Below are positions 9,454 through 18,173 of a stretch of 64,000 bases of DNA, piece by piece (positions within the stretch are counted from its first letter, which is position 1; every line of letters starts with the position of its first letter). A program made the translations under genes and the position numbers. This DNA is from Deltaproteobacteria bacterium RBG_13_43_22 (GTDB taxonomy: Bacteria > Desulfobacterota > RBG-13-43-22), in NCBI GenBank assembly GCA_001797675.1, contig MGQB01000019.1:12634-76633 (forward strand), written 5' to 3'. The notes below the pieces were generated by a model. It saw nothing but the letters and a program-made list of their open reading frames with translations, was not told the origin of the DNA and searched no databases.

Positions 9454-10677
9454 ATGAAAGGAAGGGTATTTTTAGGCAAGAGCTTGGGGTGTTTGGTTGG
9501 CCTTTTATTGGTCGTAATTCTGGTTTTAGGTTCCTTCGGTCCGGCTCAGGCAGCCGCCGGTGCCAAGCCATTTAAATGGCCTCCCGTGTTCAGGATCGGC
9601 ACTTCGGGCACGGAGACCACCAGCTTTGCCTCCACCAACGGTTGGGCGCCGAAGCTGGAAGCCGCCATCGGTGGGAGTGTACGGGTTATACCGGTCGGCA
9701 ACGAAGTGCTCAGGTATGTTCGGCTTACCGAAGGAAAGGATTTCGAGCTTGATTCGATCTCGAGTTCCGAAGTAGCGTTTGCCATCGAGGGTGAAGGCGG
9801 CTACGCGGACAAAAGGGCTCATCCTATGAGGGTAGTCTGGCACCATAATGACACACCCTGGGGCTTTGTAGTCCGGGGTGACTCCAAGTTTAAGACCTTA
9901 TACGACCTTAAAACCAAGGGCGTCAAGGTGGCTGTGGCGATGTCTTCCCCGGCCATGACGACGGTTTCCGAGGAAGCCCTGCCGGCTTTCATCGGCTGGA
10001 CAAAAGAAGAGGCGACGAAGAACTGGGTTTTTGTTCGATTAGGCAGCTACAGCGAGAACTGCAAGTCAGTGACGGAAGGAAAAACCGATGTAAGCTATGT
10101 CTCGCCCATAAGCTCGGTAACCTATGAGATGGAAGCCCATCCCAAAAAGCTTCGCTGGCTGCCCATGACTGTGACCGACAAAGCGGCTTGGAAAAGATGG
10201 CTGGCCGTCAGGCCCACTACTATCCCGAACAACATAGACTGGGGAGTTCAGTCTGCAGTAGGGGTCGATGGTCTGACCTCCAACTTCGTCTATTTTTCGA
10301 GGCCCGATGTTGATCAGGAAATGGTTTACCAGTTGGCCAAATGGTTGAACGAGAACTTTGAGTCCTATAAGAGTGTCCATAAAGCCGCCTCCAGGATGTC
10401 CCTGAAACTCTTTCGCAGTTTCCTCGACTACTGCCCGCTTCCCGTAGCCGAGGGCACCGTAAGGTATCTCAAGGAGATAGGGCAGTGGACAGAAAAAGAT
10501 GATAAGTGGAACCGGGAAGCCGTCAAGTTGGAGGATCAGTGGATCAAAGCCAGGAATGCAGCCCTCGATGAAGCCGCATCGAAGGGTGTGAAGGTGCACT
10601 GGGAGAGCAAAGAGTACCTGGATATCATGAAGAAGCATACAGGGGGCCTTCCCCCATTCAAAGCCCGGGTGGATTAG
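9454..10677 (+). CDS. TAXI family TRAP transporter solute-binding protein
   Basis: A 407-residue periplasmic receptor of the TAXI class, which captures a substrate for the fused TRAP permease encoded next. A signal peptide is clear: a lysine-containing start, a hydrophobic run (about residues 11-28) and a likely cleavage after AQA. The mature protein begins FRIGTSGTETTSFA, the usual TAXI opening, and continues with the family pattern of an N-terminal lobe containing a WHHND loop. I moved the start to ATG 9454 because an open frame continues 44 codons further upstream, but the ribosome site and signal peptide fit here. The ligand is not predictable; the flanking CoA-transferases suggest a carboxylate. 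Confidence 0.88.
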   Translation: MKGRVFLGKSLGCLVGLLLVVILVLGSFGPAQAAAGAKPFKWPPVFRIGTSGTETTSFASTNGWAPKLEAAIGGSVRVIPVGNEVLRYVRLTEGKDFELDSISSSEVAFAIEGEGGYADKRAHPMRVVWHHNDTPWGFVVRGDSKFKTLYDLKTKGVKVAVAMSSPAMTTVSEEALPAFIGWTKEEATKNWVFVRLGSYSENCKSVTEGKTDVSYVSPISSVTYEMEAHPKKLRWLPMTVTDKAAWKRWLAVRPTTIPNNIDWGVQSAVGVDGLTSNFVYFSRPDVDQEMVYQLAKWLNENFESYKSVHKAASRMSLKLFRSFLDYCPLPVAEGTVRYLKEIGQWTEKDDKWNREAVKLEDQWIKARNAALDEAASKGVKVHWESKEYLDIMKKHTGGLPPFKARVD

Positions 10678-10887
10678 TCGAGGCCAGGGGCGGACCGGTC
10701 AGTCCACCCCAGATTCCTATTCATGAAGGTAATCATTCACTTCCCCCCTTTTCTTTCCTTCTGCGAAAAAGGGGGGGCGGAATGATTACGCCTGAGCCTG
10801 TCTCAGAGTCTTCCTTATAGAGGGACCGTCTTTCCCCAGGGATCTGTCTCTTGTATCGGTGGTCAAAAACGCCTTTCGGAGGAGAAA
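10678..10887. other. Spacer between TAXI receptor and permease with a G/C-run inverted repeat
   Basis: A run of C residues with trailing T (near 10745) faces a run of A and G residues (near 10770) and can form an AT/GC hairpin. It lacks a following T-tract, so it is more likely a processing or stability element that lowers permease expression than a terminator. Confidence 0.4.
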
Positions 10888-12873
10888 ATGGACCAGAATA
10901 AAGCACCTGAAAAGATCGAAGTCGAAGTAACGCGTTTGGGAAAACTCCCCGGGTGGCAGCGTTTCATCTTCTTTGTTCTTGCTGCCCTGGGTATTGCGCT
11001 TGCCATCAATTATATCTTTGGTATAACTTTTCGGGGAAAGGTGCTGATCGATGTGGAGTACTACTGGCTCTTCATCGGCCTTTTTTCAGCGGCCGTCTTC
11101 ATCGCCCTGCCGGCTCGGAAAAAGGAAAAGGCCAGGCTGCCCTGGTATGATATCATCATGGCTGGTCTTGTCCTCGGCGTATGTATCTACTTTTTTATCA
11201 AAGGGCGGGACATGAGCATCTCAGGCTGGAAAAACATCCCCCTTGGCGTTGTCCTCTGGGTATTGCTTATGGAGGCGGCGAGGAGGGGTGGCGGGATTTC
11301 CTATCTGATTGTTGTCTTGGTGATTGGCACCTACCCCCTCTATGCCGATTTATTTCCGGGTATATTTCATGGAATCAACTACGGGTTTTCCCAGTTAATC
11401 GAGTCCCATATATTCCGAAATGAAGGACTTATGGGCATCGCCACCAAAGTGATCGCCGAAATCATTCTGGGCTTCCTTGTTTTTGCCGGAGTGCTTATCT
11501 CCTCCGGGGCCGGTGATTTCTTTATTAACCTGGCCAATGCCCTCCTTGGAAGGGTCCGCGGCGGTCCAGCCAAGGTCTCCGTCATTGCCAGTGCCTTTTT
11601 CGGCAGCCTGAGCGGGAGCATTTTTTCGAACGTGGTCGGCACCGGTTCGATTACCATTCCGACGATGAAACGGGTGGGCTATCCAGCGCACTATGCCGGG
11701 GCCATCGAAGCCTGCGCTTCAACGGGGGGGGTCATCATGCCGCCGGTTATGGGAGCGATTGCTTTCGTGATGGCAGTCACCATCGGCGTGGATTACAGCG
11801 TCATCATGCTCGCAGCCATTATTCCCTCTCTCCTTTACTATTTTGGCCTGATGATGCAGGTCGATGCCTACGCTGCAAAGGTGAATCTGCAGGGAATGCC
11901 GAAAGAGGAAATCCCTTCTCTCGGGAAGGTTCTGAAAAGAGGCTGGCCTTTTCTAACCGTGCTTGTCTTCCTGGTTTGGGGGCTTCTCTATATGAGATGG
12001 GAGTATATGGCTCCCTGGTATGCTTCTTTGCTGATGATAGGGCTTTCCTTCTTTTTCAAGGAGACCCGGATGACCCCGAAGCGGCTCCTCAAGACTCTGG
12101 AGCAGGTTGGAGCGTTGATCACTCAAACCGCGGCCATTATTCTGCCAATCGGTTTTGTGGTGAGCGGGCTGACTATCACCGGCGTGACCGGTTCGGTCAC
12201 TTCGGGTTTGGTGAATCTCGGGGGAGGAAACATCTTTCTGGTTCTTCTCTTTGGAGTAGGCGCCTGCTACGTCATGGGGATGGCCGGGCTTTCCATTGTT
12301 GCTTACATTTTTCTCTCCGTAACTTTGGCGCCGGCCGTCATCAAGCTGGGCGGATTGAATGTTCTTGCCGTCCATCTTTTTATTCTCTATTATGCCATGC
12401 TGGCCGGCATTACCCCGCCTGTAGCGGGGGCGTCTTTCCTGGGCGCTGCCATAGCCGGCGCTCCACCGATGAAGACCGCCCTGACTTCAATGCGTCTGGG
12501 AATCGTCATATATTTTGTACCCTTCTTCTTTGTTTTTCAGCCGTCACTGGTGCTCCAAGGGGACCTGACCCCCTTGCTTTATCTCCTGCCGTTGTGTGTC
12601 ATCGGCATTGCCCTCATTGCCGGCGGGTGCGAGGGATACCTGGTTAAATTAGGCACCATAAAGGCCTGGGCGCGCATACCGATGGTGATTGCGGGTCTTC
12701 TTTTCAGTTTTCCCGAGACAATAACCACGGTCATCGGCTTTGTGGCCGCAGCCATCATTGTCACGGTCCTGTGGTTGCAGAAAAGGAGAGAAGCTGCAAA
12801 ACTTCAAGTGGCCGCTTTAGACCCCGGCGGGGCGGGTACAAAGGTTGTTCAAACCGTTGACAGTAAGGAATAG
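10888..12873 (+). CDS. TRAP transporter fused permease (DctQ-DctM, 4TM/12TM)
   Basis: This 661-residue membrane protein fuses the small (about four helices) and large (about twelve helices) TRAP permease subunits, the arrangement normally paired with TAXI receptors. It begins with a short cytoplasmic tail and a helix near residues 25-47. The large domain carries TRAP signatures such as GRVRGGPAKVSVIASAFFG, EACASTGGVIMPPVMGA and YAMLAGITPPVAGASF. A GGAGGAG site precedes the ATG. Transport would be driven by a Na+ or H+ gradient. It belongs in an operon with the receptor gene 210 bases upstream. Confidence 0.93.
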   Translation: MDQNKAPEKIEVEVTRLGKLPGWQRFIFFVLAALGIALAINYIFGITFRGKVLIDVEYYWLFIGLFSAAVFIALPARKKEKARLPWYDIIMAGLVLGVCIYFFIKGRDMSISGWKNIPLGVVLWVLLMEAARRGGGISYLIVVLVIGTYPLYADLFPGIFHGINYGFSQLIESHIFRNEGLMGIATKVIAEIILGFLVFAGVLISSGAGDFFINLANALLGRVRGGPAKVSVIASAFFGSLSGSIFSNVVGTGSITIPTMKRVGYPAHYAGAIEACASTGGVIMPPVMGAIAFVMAVTIGVDYSVIMLAAIIPSLLYYFGLMMQVDAYAAKVNLQGMPKEEIPSLGKVLKRGWPFLTVLVFLVWGLLYMRWEYMAPWYASLLMIGLSFFFKETRMTPKRLLKTLEQVGALITQTAAIILPIGFVVSGLTITGVTGSVTSGLVNLGGGNIFLVLLFGVGACYVMGMAGLSIVAYIFLSVTLAPAVIKLGGLNVLAVHLFILYYAMLAGITPPVAGASFLGAAIAGAPPMKTALTSMRLGIVIYFVPFFFVFQPSLVLQGDLTPLLYLLPLCVIGIALIAGGCEGYLVKLGTIKAWARIPMVIAGLLFSFPETITTVIGFVAAAIIVTVLWLQKRREAAKLQVAALDPGGAGTKVVQTVDSKE

Positions 12874-12912
12874 ATCTAAAAATAAAAAATAGGGGTATCG
12901 GTACAAGCTCAA

Positions 12913-13062
12913 TCATTCGGTATCTTTGGTGAGTTTTTCAAAAGGCGTTTCATAATTCAAGCCTCCATGTTTACAGAGGTGGTTATATTCAAAAAGGAAG
13001 TTGCCGAGATTCAAGATGAGATCCTGCTCTGAATCAAAAGAATTGGGATAGAAGAATTCATC
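12913..13062 (-). pseudogene. Transposase C-terminal remnant (rve-type integrase core)
   Basis: About 49 codons translate to a sequence ending in FLFEYNHLCKHGGLNYETPFEKL before a stop. This resembles the end of IS3/IS481-type transposases (a tyrosine-asparagine-histidine segment, then a TPxEKL segment). An in-frame stop immediately upstream (13063-13065) and the absence of any DDE core show that only a fragment remains. It sits between the TRAP permease and the second CoA-transferase and is evidence of old mobile-element activity in this accessory region. Confidence 0.6.
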
Positions 13063-13137
13063 TCAGGCCCTCTATTTAAAAGCTTCGCCCTTGACTCCTT
13101 AGATCGGCAGCTTTCCCGGCTTTGGCAACGTTTAGGT

Positions 13138-15588
13138 TTACTCGAAAACATCCTCGGCGAGGAGCTCGAAAAACTCCTCATCCCTCATCTTCAGAAATTC
13201 ACGGCAGACCATTTCCGTATGCTCGCCCAGGCAGGGAGAGGGCATTTCCATGCGAAGCGGAGTAAGAGAAAGACGGAAAGGGGGACAATCATAATTGACC
13301 TTTCCCATCTCCTGGTGTTCTATCGGGACCAGATGTCTGCGGTGGGCCAATTGGGGGTCTTCATGGATATCCCGGCCGTTTTTTACCATCCCGGCAGGAA
13401 CACCGGCCTTCTGGAGATGGTTCATCAGATCCTCGCCATCGTGGCTGATGGTCCAGGCAGCGATACGATGGTCGATTTCATCCTCATTCGATTTCCTTGA
13501 CTTAAGCGATGAGAATTTTTCGTCTTCCGCCCAGGGCGGGTTCCCCATCACGCCTTTGAGTGCTTCCCATTCCTGCTCATTAAAAACCGAAATGAGACAC
13601 CAGCGGTCCTCTCCCCGGCAGGGGTAAGCACCATGGGGACAGGAATCGGGGTGACGGTTCCCCATGGCCTCCAGTCCCCGCTTGTTGGCCGCATAGTCCA
13701 GCAGGGCCGGGATGAGCATCTGCTGTGATATCTCCAGTTGCGACAAATCGATACATTGGCCTTTGCCTGTCCTTCTTTTGTAATCCAGACCGGCCAGGAC
13801 CCCGATGGCAATAAACCCCGCGGCGGGAAAATCCGAATAGGGCGCAGCAGACCCTACAGGAACACGATCCGGCCACCCCACGAGATTAGAGAACCCGGCA
13901 TAGGCCTGCAGCATGGTGCCCAGACCGGTCTGTTGTGTGTAGGGACCGGTTTGTCCCATCATGCTGGCCCGGAGCATAATCGTTTCAGGGTTGATCTTCC
14001 GCAGATCTTCATAGGCCAGCCCCCACCGTTCCATGGTCCCGGGGGTGAAGTTTTCCACAATCACATCCGCCCATTGCACCAGTTTTTCCAGTACTATCAT
14101 GGCCTTCGGATGTTTGGTATTGACTGCGATCCCGTACTTTCCATCATTTAAATGGGCAAAGGTCCCGGACCGATTGATACCGGAAATGCCTTCCGGGAAA
14201 GGCGGGTAAGCGCGTAAAAAATCGATCCGTTGCTCGGATTCGACCCTTACCACGGTGGCTCCCAAATTGGCCAGGTATTTGGTGGCCTTTGGTCCGGCAA
14301 TGACCCAGGAAAAATCCAGAATTTTTACGCCTTCCAGCGCCGTTGACCCATTCTTGTTCAAGAGAGAAGGTCCGGGGAGCCCCTTCGGCGGTTCAGGCGG
14401 TTCCGTTGGACTGTCGTCCTTCCGATCGAGAACCTCATGATTATGCTCCCCGATTCCGGGTGGTTTTTTCAGGCTGTAATTCATTCCCCGAATAAGGAAT
14501 GGCGGGCCGGGATGTTGAATCGTCCTGCCAAGCGGTGTATAGGCCACCTCCTTCCAAAAAGCTCTGGCCTTCAACTGCTCATTCTCATAAAGATCCTTGA
14601 CGGTACTCAAAGGAAAGAGAACGAAGCCGCGCTTCAGGGATTCCTGAAAAAGCTCTTCCTTGGTATGTTCAAGAAAAAAGGCCTGAATAGGGATCTCAAA
14701 GCGATCGATGTCCTTCTGGGAGAGTGTGGCCATGTCCAATGCTTCCCAGGGAACATTCGATAGGTCAGTCGCTCTGCCCCGTTCATTCATCCAGTCGAAA
14801 AGGGCCCCGGTCCATTTACCCAGATTGGCGACAAAGATCCTCCAGCAGACCACACCGTCTTTGCAGGGCCACAGATTGCGAAAGGTGATGATACCCCGCC
14901 CCATGCGGGAGCCTTCCCTCTGCTCTAAAAATTTCTGGATGTCCCAGTAGATCCGGGTGCTTCGAGAGGTCTGAAAAACACTCTCCTGAATGGAGATGTC
15001 AATATACTGGCCGAGACCGGTTTTTTCCCGGTAAAAGTGAGCGGCTAGGGCGGCCAGGGCCCCGTACATCCCTCCGAGGGGATAGGACTGTTCAGAGCTG
15101 AAACGCAAGGGCGCACGATCCCGATCTCCGCACAAGGTCATCTGTCCGCCCATGCCCATATTGATGAGATCCGAATCCTTGAAATGGGCATAGGGTCCTG
15201 TCCTGCCGAAGGGGGTGATGGAAACCATGATCAAGGACGGGTTTATACGGTGGAGGATTTCAAAGGAAAGCCCCAGCTTCTCAAGGCGGTCCGGAGGAGA
15301 GGACTCTATGAGAAATTTGGCCTTACGGGCCAATTGCAGGAAACGACTTCTGTCTTTTTCATGGTGCAGGTCCAGGGTAATGCTTCGCTTGGAAGTATTA
15401 TACGCGGCCCAATAGAGGCTCTTTTCCGGGTCCGGGTCATCATCGATAAAGGGCCCGATGCTCCGGGCCGGGTCCCCTTCAGGGGGCTCAACCTTGATAA
15501 CATCCGCCCCCAGATCAGCCAGTATCTTCCCGCAAAATTGCCCGCGATGGTCTGCCAGATCAAGCACACGATAGGAATCCAATAACAT
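13138..15588 (-). CDS. Double-domain family III (CaiB/BaiF) CoA-transferase, second copy
   Basis: The 816 residues contain two family III CoA-transferase domains, about residues 3-385 (start YRVLDLADHRGQFCGKILADLGADVIKVE) and about 408-805 (start GVKILDFSWVIAGPKATKYLANLGATVVRVE). The catalytic Asp context is kept in both (GQYIDISI and GQCIDLSQ). It is clearly related to the 870-residue protein at 5.9-8.5 kb but diverged, so this is probably an old duplication or a two-subunit pair rather than a recent copy. An AAAGGAG site precedes the ATG. Together the two proteins flank the TRAP operon. Each fused protein might act as an internal heterodimer; the acid substrates are unknown. Confidence 0.9.
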   Translation of the reverse strand: MLLDSYRVLDLADHRGQFCGKILADLGADVIKVEPPEGDPARSIGPFIDDDPDPEKSLYWAAYNTSKRSITLDLHHEKDRSRFLQLARKAKFLIESSPPDRLEKLGLSFEILHRINPSLIMVSITPFGRTGPYAHFKDSDLINMGMGGQMTLCGDRDRAPLRFSSEQSYPLGGMYGALAALAAHFYREKTGLGQYIDISIQESVFQTSRSTRIYWDIQKFLEQREGSRMGRGIITFRNLWPCKDGVVCWRIFVANLGKWTGALFDWMNERGRATDLSNVPWEALDMATLSQKDIDRFEIPIQAFFLEHTKEELFQESLKRGFVLFPLSTVKDLYENEQLKARAFWKEVAYTPLGRTIQHPGPPFLIRGMNYSLKKPPGIGEHNHEVLDRKDDSPTEPPEPPKGLPGPSLLNKNGSTALEGVKILDFSWVIAGPKATKYLANLGATVVRVESEQRIDFLRAYPPFPEGISGINRSGTFAHLNDGKYGIAVNTKHPKAMIVLEKLVQWADVIVENFTPGTMERWGLAYEDLRKINPETIMLRASMMGQTGPYTQQTGLGTMLQAYAGFSNLVGWPDRVPVGSAAPYSDFPAAGFIAIGVLAGLDYKRRTGKGQCIDLSQLEISQQMLIPALLDYAANKRGLEAMGNRHPDSCPHGAYPCRGEDRWCLISVFNEQEWEALKGVMGNPPWAEDEKFSSLKSRKSNEDEIDHRIAAWTISHDGEDLMNHLQKAGVPAGMVKNGRDIHEDPQLAHRRHLVPIEHQEMGKVNYDCPPFRLSLTPLRMEMPSPCLGEHTEMVCREFLKMRDEEFFELLAEDVFE

Positions 15589-16106
15589 TTGCAGGCTCCT
15601 TTGCTTACCAATGCCGATAGAGTTAGACCAAACGTTGTAAAAAAAACAGGGCTGATTTTAATATTAATCAATAATCATGCTGAGACTTAAAAAAAAATGA
15701 AGTCTTTTAGGAATCGAAGCTCCCTGCACTCCTATGGAGGGAATCTTCCAGGCAAGGTAAAGGTTTATTTTTTGCAGTTCGCTCGCTAACCCTCGCAGCA
15801 AGCTAAGGGGAATGCGCCTTTTCGGCACGCTCAAAGCCCAGAGCCCGTCAAGAGGCTAGCTATCCAGGCCACCAAAAAGTGGAATCTTCTGACATCATAA
15901 AAACGCCCTGTTTTTTAACCTTCGGGAAAGCCGTGTGATGCTGTCCCGCCGATGGGGGATGGTCAAGGGTTCGCACAACCCAAGTTCAGCTTCACCCTTG
16001 ACGCCTCCAATCTGCAGCATTCTCAAATTTTATAACCTTGAGGTTTTCTGCAAGAAGAAAAAATTTTTAAATTTACTTTTCAAAAAAAAATTCAAAAATA
16101 AACCGT
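15589..16106. other. 518-base gap with no supported gene
   Basis: The first and last parts are AT-rich; a middle block (about 15770-15990) is GC-richer and contains short repeated words. GGAATCTTC occurs twice, near 15740 and 15885, flanking this block, which could mark an excised or decayed insertion. No RNA family was recognised, and the 68-codon open stretch at 15935 looks random. Confidence 0.45.
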
Positions 16107-16670
16107 TTACCTGCCAGGCGGTAGGAGATAGGTTTTTATGAGTCTTTGGGTATCCTCGGGATTGAGTTCCACTACCCGCCAGGTGCCATCCTTTTTTCGC
16201 ATCCCCATCCGTAATTGATCTTTCTCGAGCTTCAAGATCACCAGGGCATAATCCTGTTTTATCTTAAACTGGGCCAAGGAAAGGATGAGAAAGGAAGATG
16301 GCAGGGTGGCGTTCTTGGGGTTTTCCAGGTAAGCCCGAAGCTGTTCGAGGGCTAAGCGGCTTAATCCTTTATTCGCTTCCGGCGATAATTTGATTTTAAT
16401 TTCTCCTAAGGGGCCGGTGATTTTTCCTAAAGAACCCGATGAGGTCAGGGGTGAGAGCAGTTTTGAGATCGACTCGGAGACCTGTTGACCTAAAATAGAT
16501 TCCATGTCGACATAAGCCAACAAGGTGTTCAGGTCCCTGTTTTTCAACCCGGCCCCGATTTGATACAGGGCATAATAAGGGGTTCCCTGGACCCATCGCC
16601 AGAATAGGCCGGCCCCAAAGGCCAGGGCGATTACCAAAATAATTACAATGGTGTTTTGCTTGTTTTTCAT
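16107..16670 (-). CDS. DUF2939-like membrane-anchored protein
   Basis: The 187-residue product has one N-terminal helix (about residues 8-25) followed by a soluble part opening GTPYYALYQIGAGLKNRDLNTLLAYVD. That opening is characteristic of DUF2939 proteins, whose function is unknown. The gene lies downstream of the sigma-54 regulator on the same strand, separated by a word-built inverted repeat (16691-16793), so it may be the last gene of the pyr operon or a separate unit. The protein probably faces the periplasm. Nothing suggests truncation. Confidence 0.7.
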   Translation of the reverse strand: MKNKQNTIVIILVIALAFGAGLFWRWVQGTPYYALYQIGAGLKNRDLNTLLAYVDMESILGQQVSESISKLLSPLTSSGSLGKITGPLGEIKIKLSPEANKGLSRLALEQLRAYLENPKNATLPSSFLILSLAQFKIKQDYALVILKLEKDQLRMGMRKKDGTWRVVELNPEDTQRLIKTYLLPPGR

Positions 16671-16690
16671 AACTGGTCAGAAAAAGAAAA

Positions 16691-16793
16691 GGTTCGGGGT
16701 TCAAGGTTCAGGGTTTAAGGTTAAAAGCATTTCTATATTCATCGAAGGTAATTTATTGGCGGTTTCACCTGCCCCTGACCTTCAACCTTTCCG
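16691..16793. repeat. Word-built intergenic inverted repeat (GGTTCAAGGTT type)
   Basis: The left arm (16691-16722) is made of repeated GGTTC/GGTTT words. The right arm (16774-16792) carries their complements, CCTGACCTTCAACC. About 50 unrelated bases lie between. It ends one base before the stop codon of the sigma-54 regulator gene. Same architecture as the other elements of this class in the window. Confidence 0.6.
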
Positions 16794-18173
16794 TTATTCC
16801 GTTTCCAACCCATGCTTCAGCATCCTATACCTTAAAGAACGCAGGTTTATTTTTAACAAGGCGGCGGCCCGCTGTTTATTCCCCTGGGTTTTTTGCAGGG
16901 CCTGGAGCAACAGGTTTTTTTCTAAAGTATCCAATGCCTGATCCATATCCAAGCCTTCTGTCGGGAGATTCATGAGAGGCTGATCTTTACCTGAAGAGCT
17001 CAACCCTTTGTAGGTGGCCAGTGCCAGGCTTTCAGGAAGGATCATGGTTGATCGTTCCATGGCTACCGATCGCTCGATAATATTTTCCAGTTCCCGGACA
17101 TTGCCCGGAAAATGGTACTGGGAAAGGATTTTGAGAGCATAAGAAGAGATTTTCCGGATCTCCTTTCCCAGTAGCTTGGAATATTTTTCAAGAAAATAGT
17201 TGGCCAGCAGGGGGATATCTTCCGACCGCTCCCGCAACGGGGACAGATGAATCGAGATGACATTGATTCGATAAAACAGATCTTCCCTAAACCGCTTTTC
17301 CATGACCTCATCTTCCAGGTTTTTATTGGTGGCACAAATAAACCGCACATCCACGGATTGCTCCTGGGTTTCTCCCAGGGGGAGAAAAGTCTTTTCCTGA
17401 AGGAGGCGTAGGATTTTGACCTGCAGGTTGGGAGAGAGGTCCCCGATTTCATCCAAAAACAGGGTCCCCTTCTGGGCGGTTTCCACCAACCCCTTTTTGT
17501 GCACTAATGCACCGGTGAAGGCCCCTTTCCGATACCCGAACAATTCGCTTTCAATCAAGGTTTCCGGAAGCCCGGCGCAGGAAATGGTCACAAAGGGCTG
17601 ATCCTTTCGAGGGCTGTTTTCATGAATGGAACGGGCGACCAATTCTTTTCCGGTCCCGGATTCCCCGGTGATTAAAACATTGCTGATCACCTGGGCGGCT
17701 TTCCAGGTCAGATCAAAGACCTTTTTCATTTGGGGGCTTTGGCCGACCATCGGTTTGGAATCAGGGAAGAGAAAAGGGGGCTTTTCAAGCGCCGGAGAGG
17801 GTCCTCCTTCCGCCTTGGACAGGGCATCCCGGATAACCTGTATCAAATCTTTATTAATAAATGGTTTGGGAATTAAGTCATAAGCCCCTTCATTCATGGC
17901 CTCTACGGCGGTGTCCGGATTGGCATAACCCGAAATCATAATCACTTCGGTTTGAGGGCGAAGGGTTTTGATTTCTTTCAACAGAGAGAGCCCGTCCATT
18001 GGTTTCATGACAATATCAGTCAGGACCACATAGAAAATATTTTTCTTGAAAAGTTCCAGGGCTTCGGGGCCACTGGCGGCGGTAAAGACTTCATATCCTT
18101 CCCGGGTAAGAAGGATATCCAACATCTCACGGAGACTTTGTTTGTCATCCACAACTAATATGGAGGGGGTCAT
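16794..18173 (-). CDS. Sigma-54 response regulator, NtrC family
   Basis: A 459-residue activator with three parts: a receiver domain (1-120, acidic pair DD 9-10, likely phospho-Asp 53, conserved Lys in IPKPF), an AAA+ domain (about 145-380; Walker A GESGTGKE, sigma-54 loop GAFTGA, Walker B GTLFLDEIGD), and a Fis-type helix-turn-helix (about 420-457). It would open sigma-54 promoters after phosphorylation. Its ATG overlaps the pyrC stop by four bases (ATGA), so translation is coupled to pyrimidine genes, an odd setting. No partner kinase is adjacent; the kinases at 23-26 kb are candidates. The target genes are unknown. Confidence 0.9.
   Translation of the reverse strand: MTPSILVVDDKQSLREMLDILLTREGYEVFTAASGPEALELFKKNIFYVVLTDIVMKPMDGLSLLKEIKTLRPQTEVIMISGYANPDTAVEAMNEGAYDLIPKPFINKDLIQVIRDALSKAEGGPSPALEKPPFLFPDSKPMVGQSPQMKKVFDLTWKAAQVISNVLITGESGTGKELVARSIHENSPRKDQPFVTISCAGLPETLIESELFGYRKGAFTGALVHKKGLVETAQKGTLFLDEIGDLSPNLQVKILRLLQEKTFLPLGETQEQSVDVRFICATNKNLEDEVMEKRFREDLFYRINVISIHLSPLRERSEDIPLLANYFLEKYSKLLGKEIRKISSYALKILSQYHFPGNVRELENIIERSVAMERSTMILPESLALATYKGLSSSGKDQPLMNLPTEGLDMDQALDTLEKNLLLQALQKTQGNKQRAAALLKINLRSLRYRMLKHGLETE

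Noticed and set aside
15935-16141. A 68-codon frame in the 15.6-16.1 kb gap
   Set aside because: Low-complexity lysine/phenylalanine tail from A/T runs and no ribosome site.
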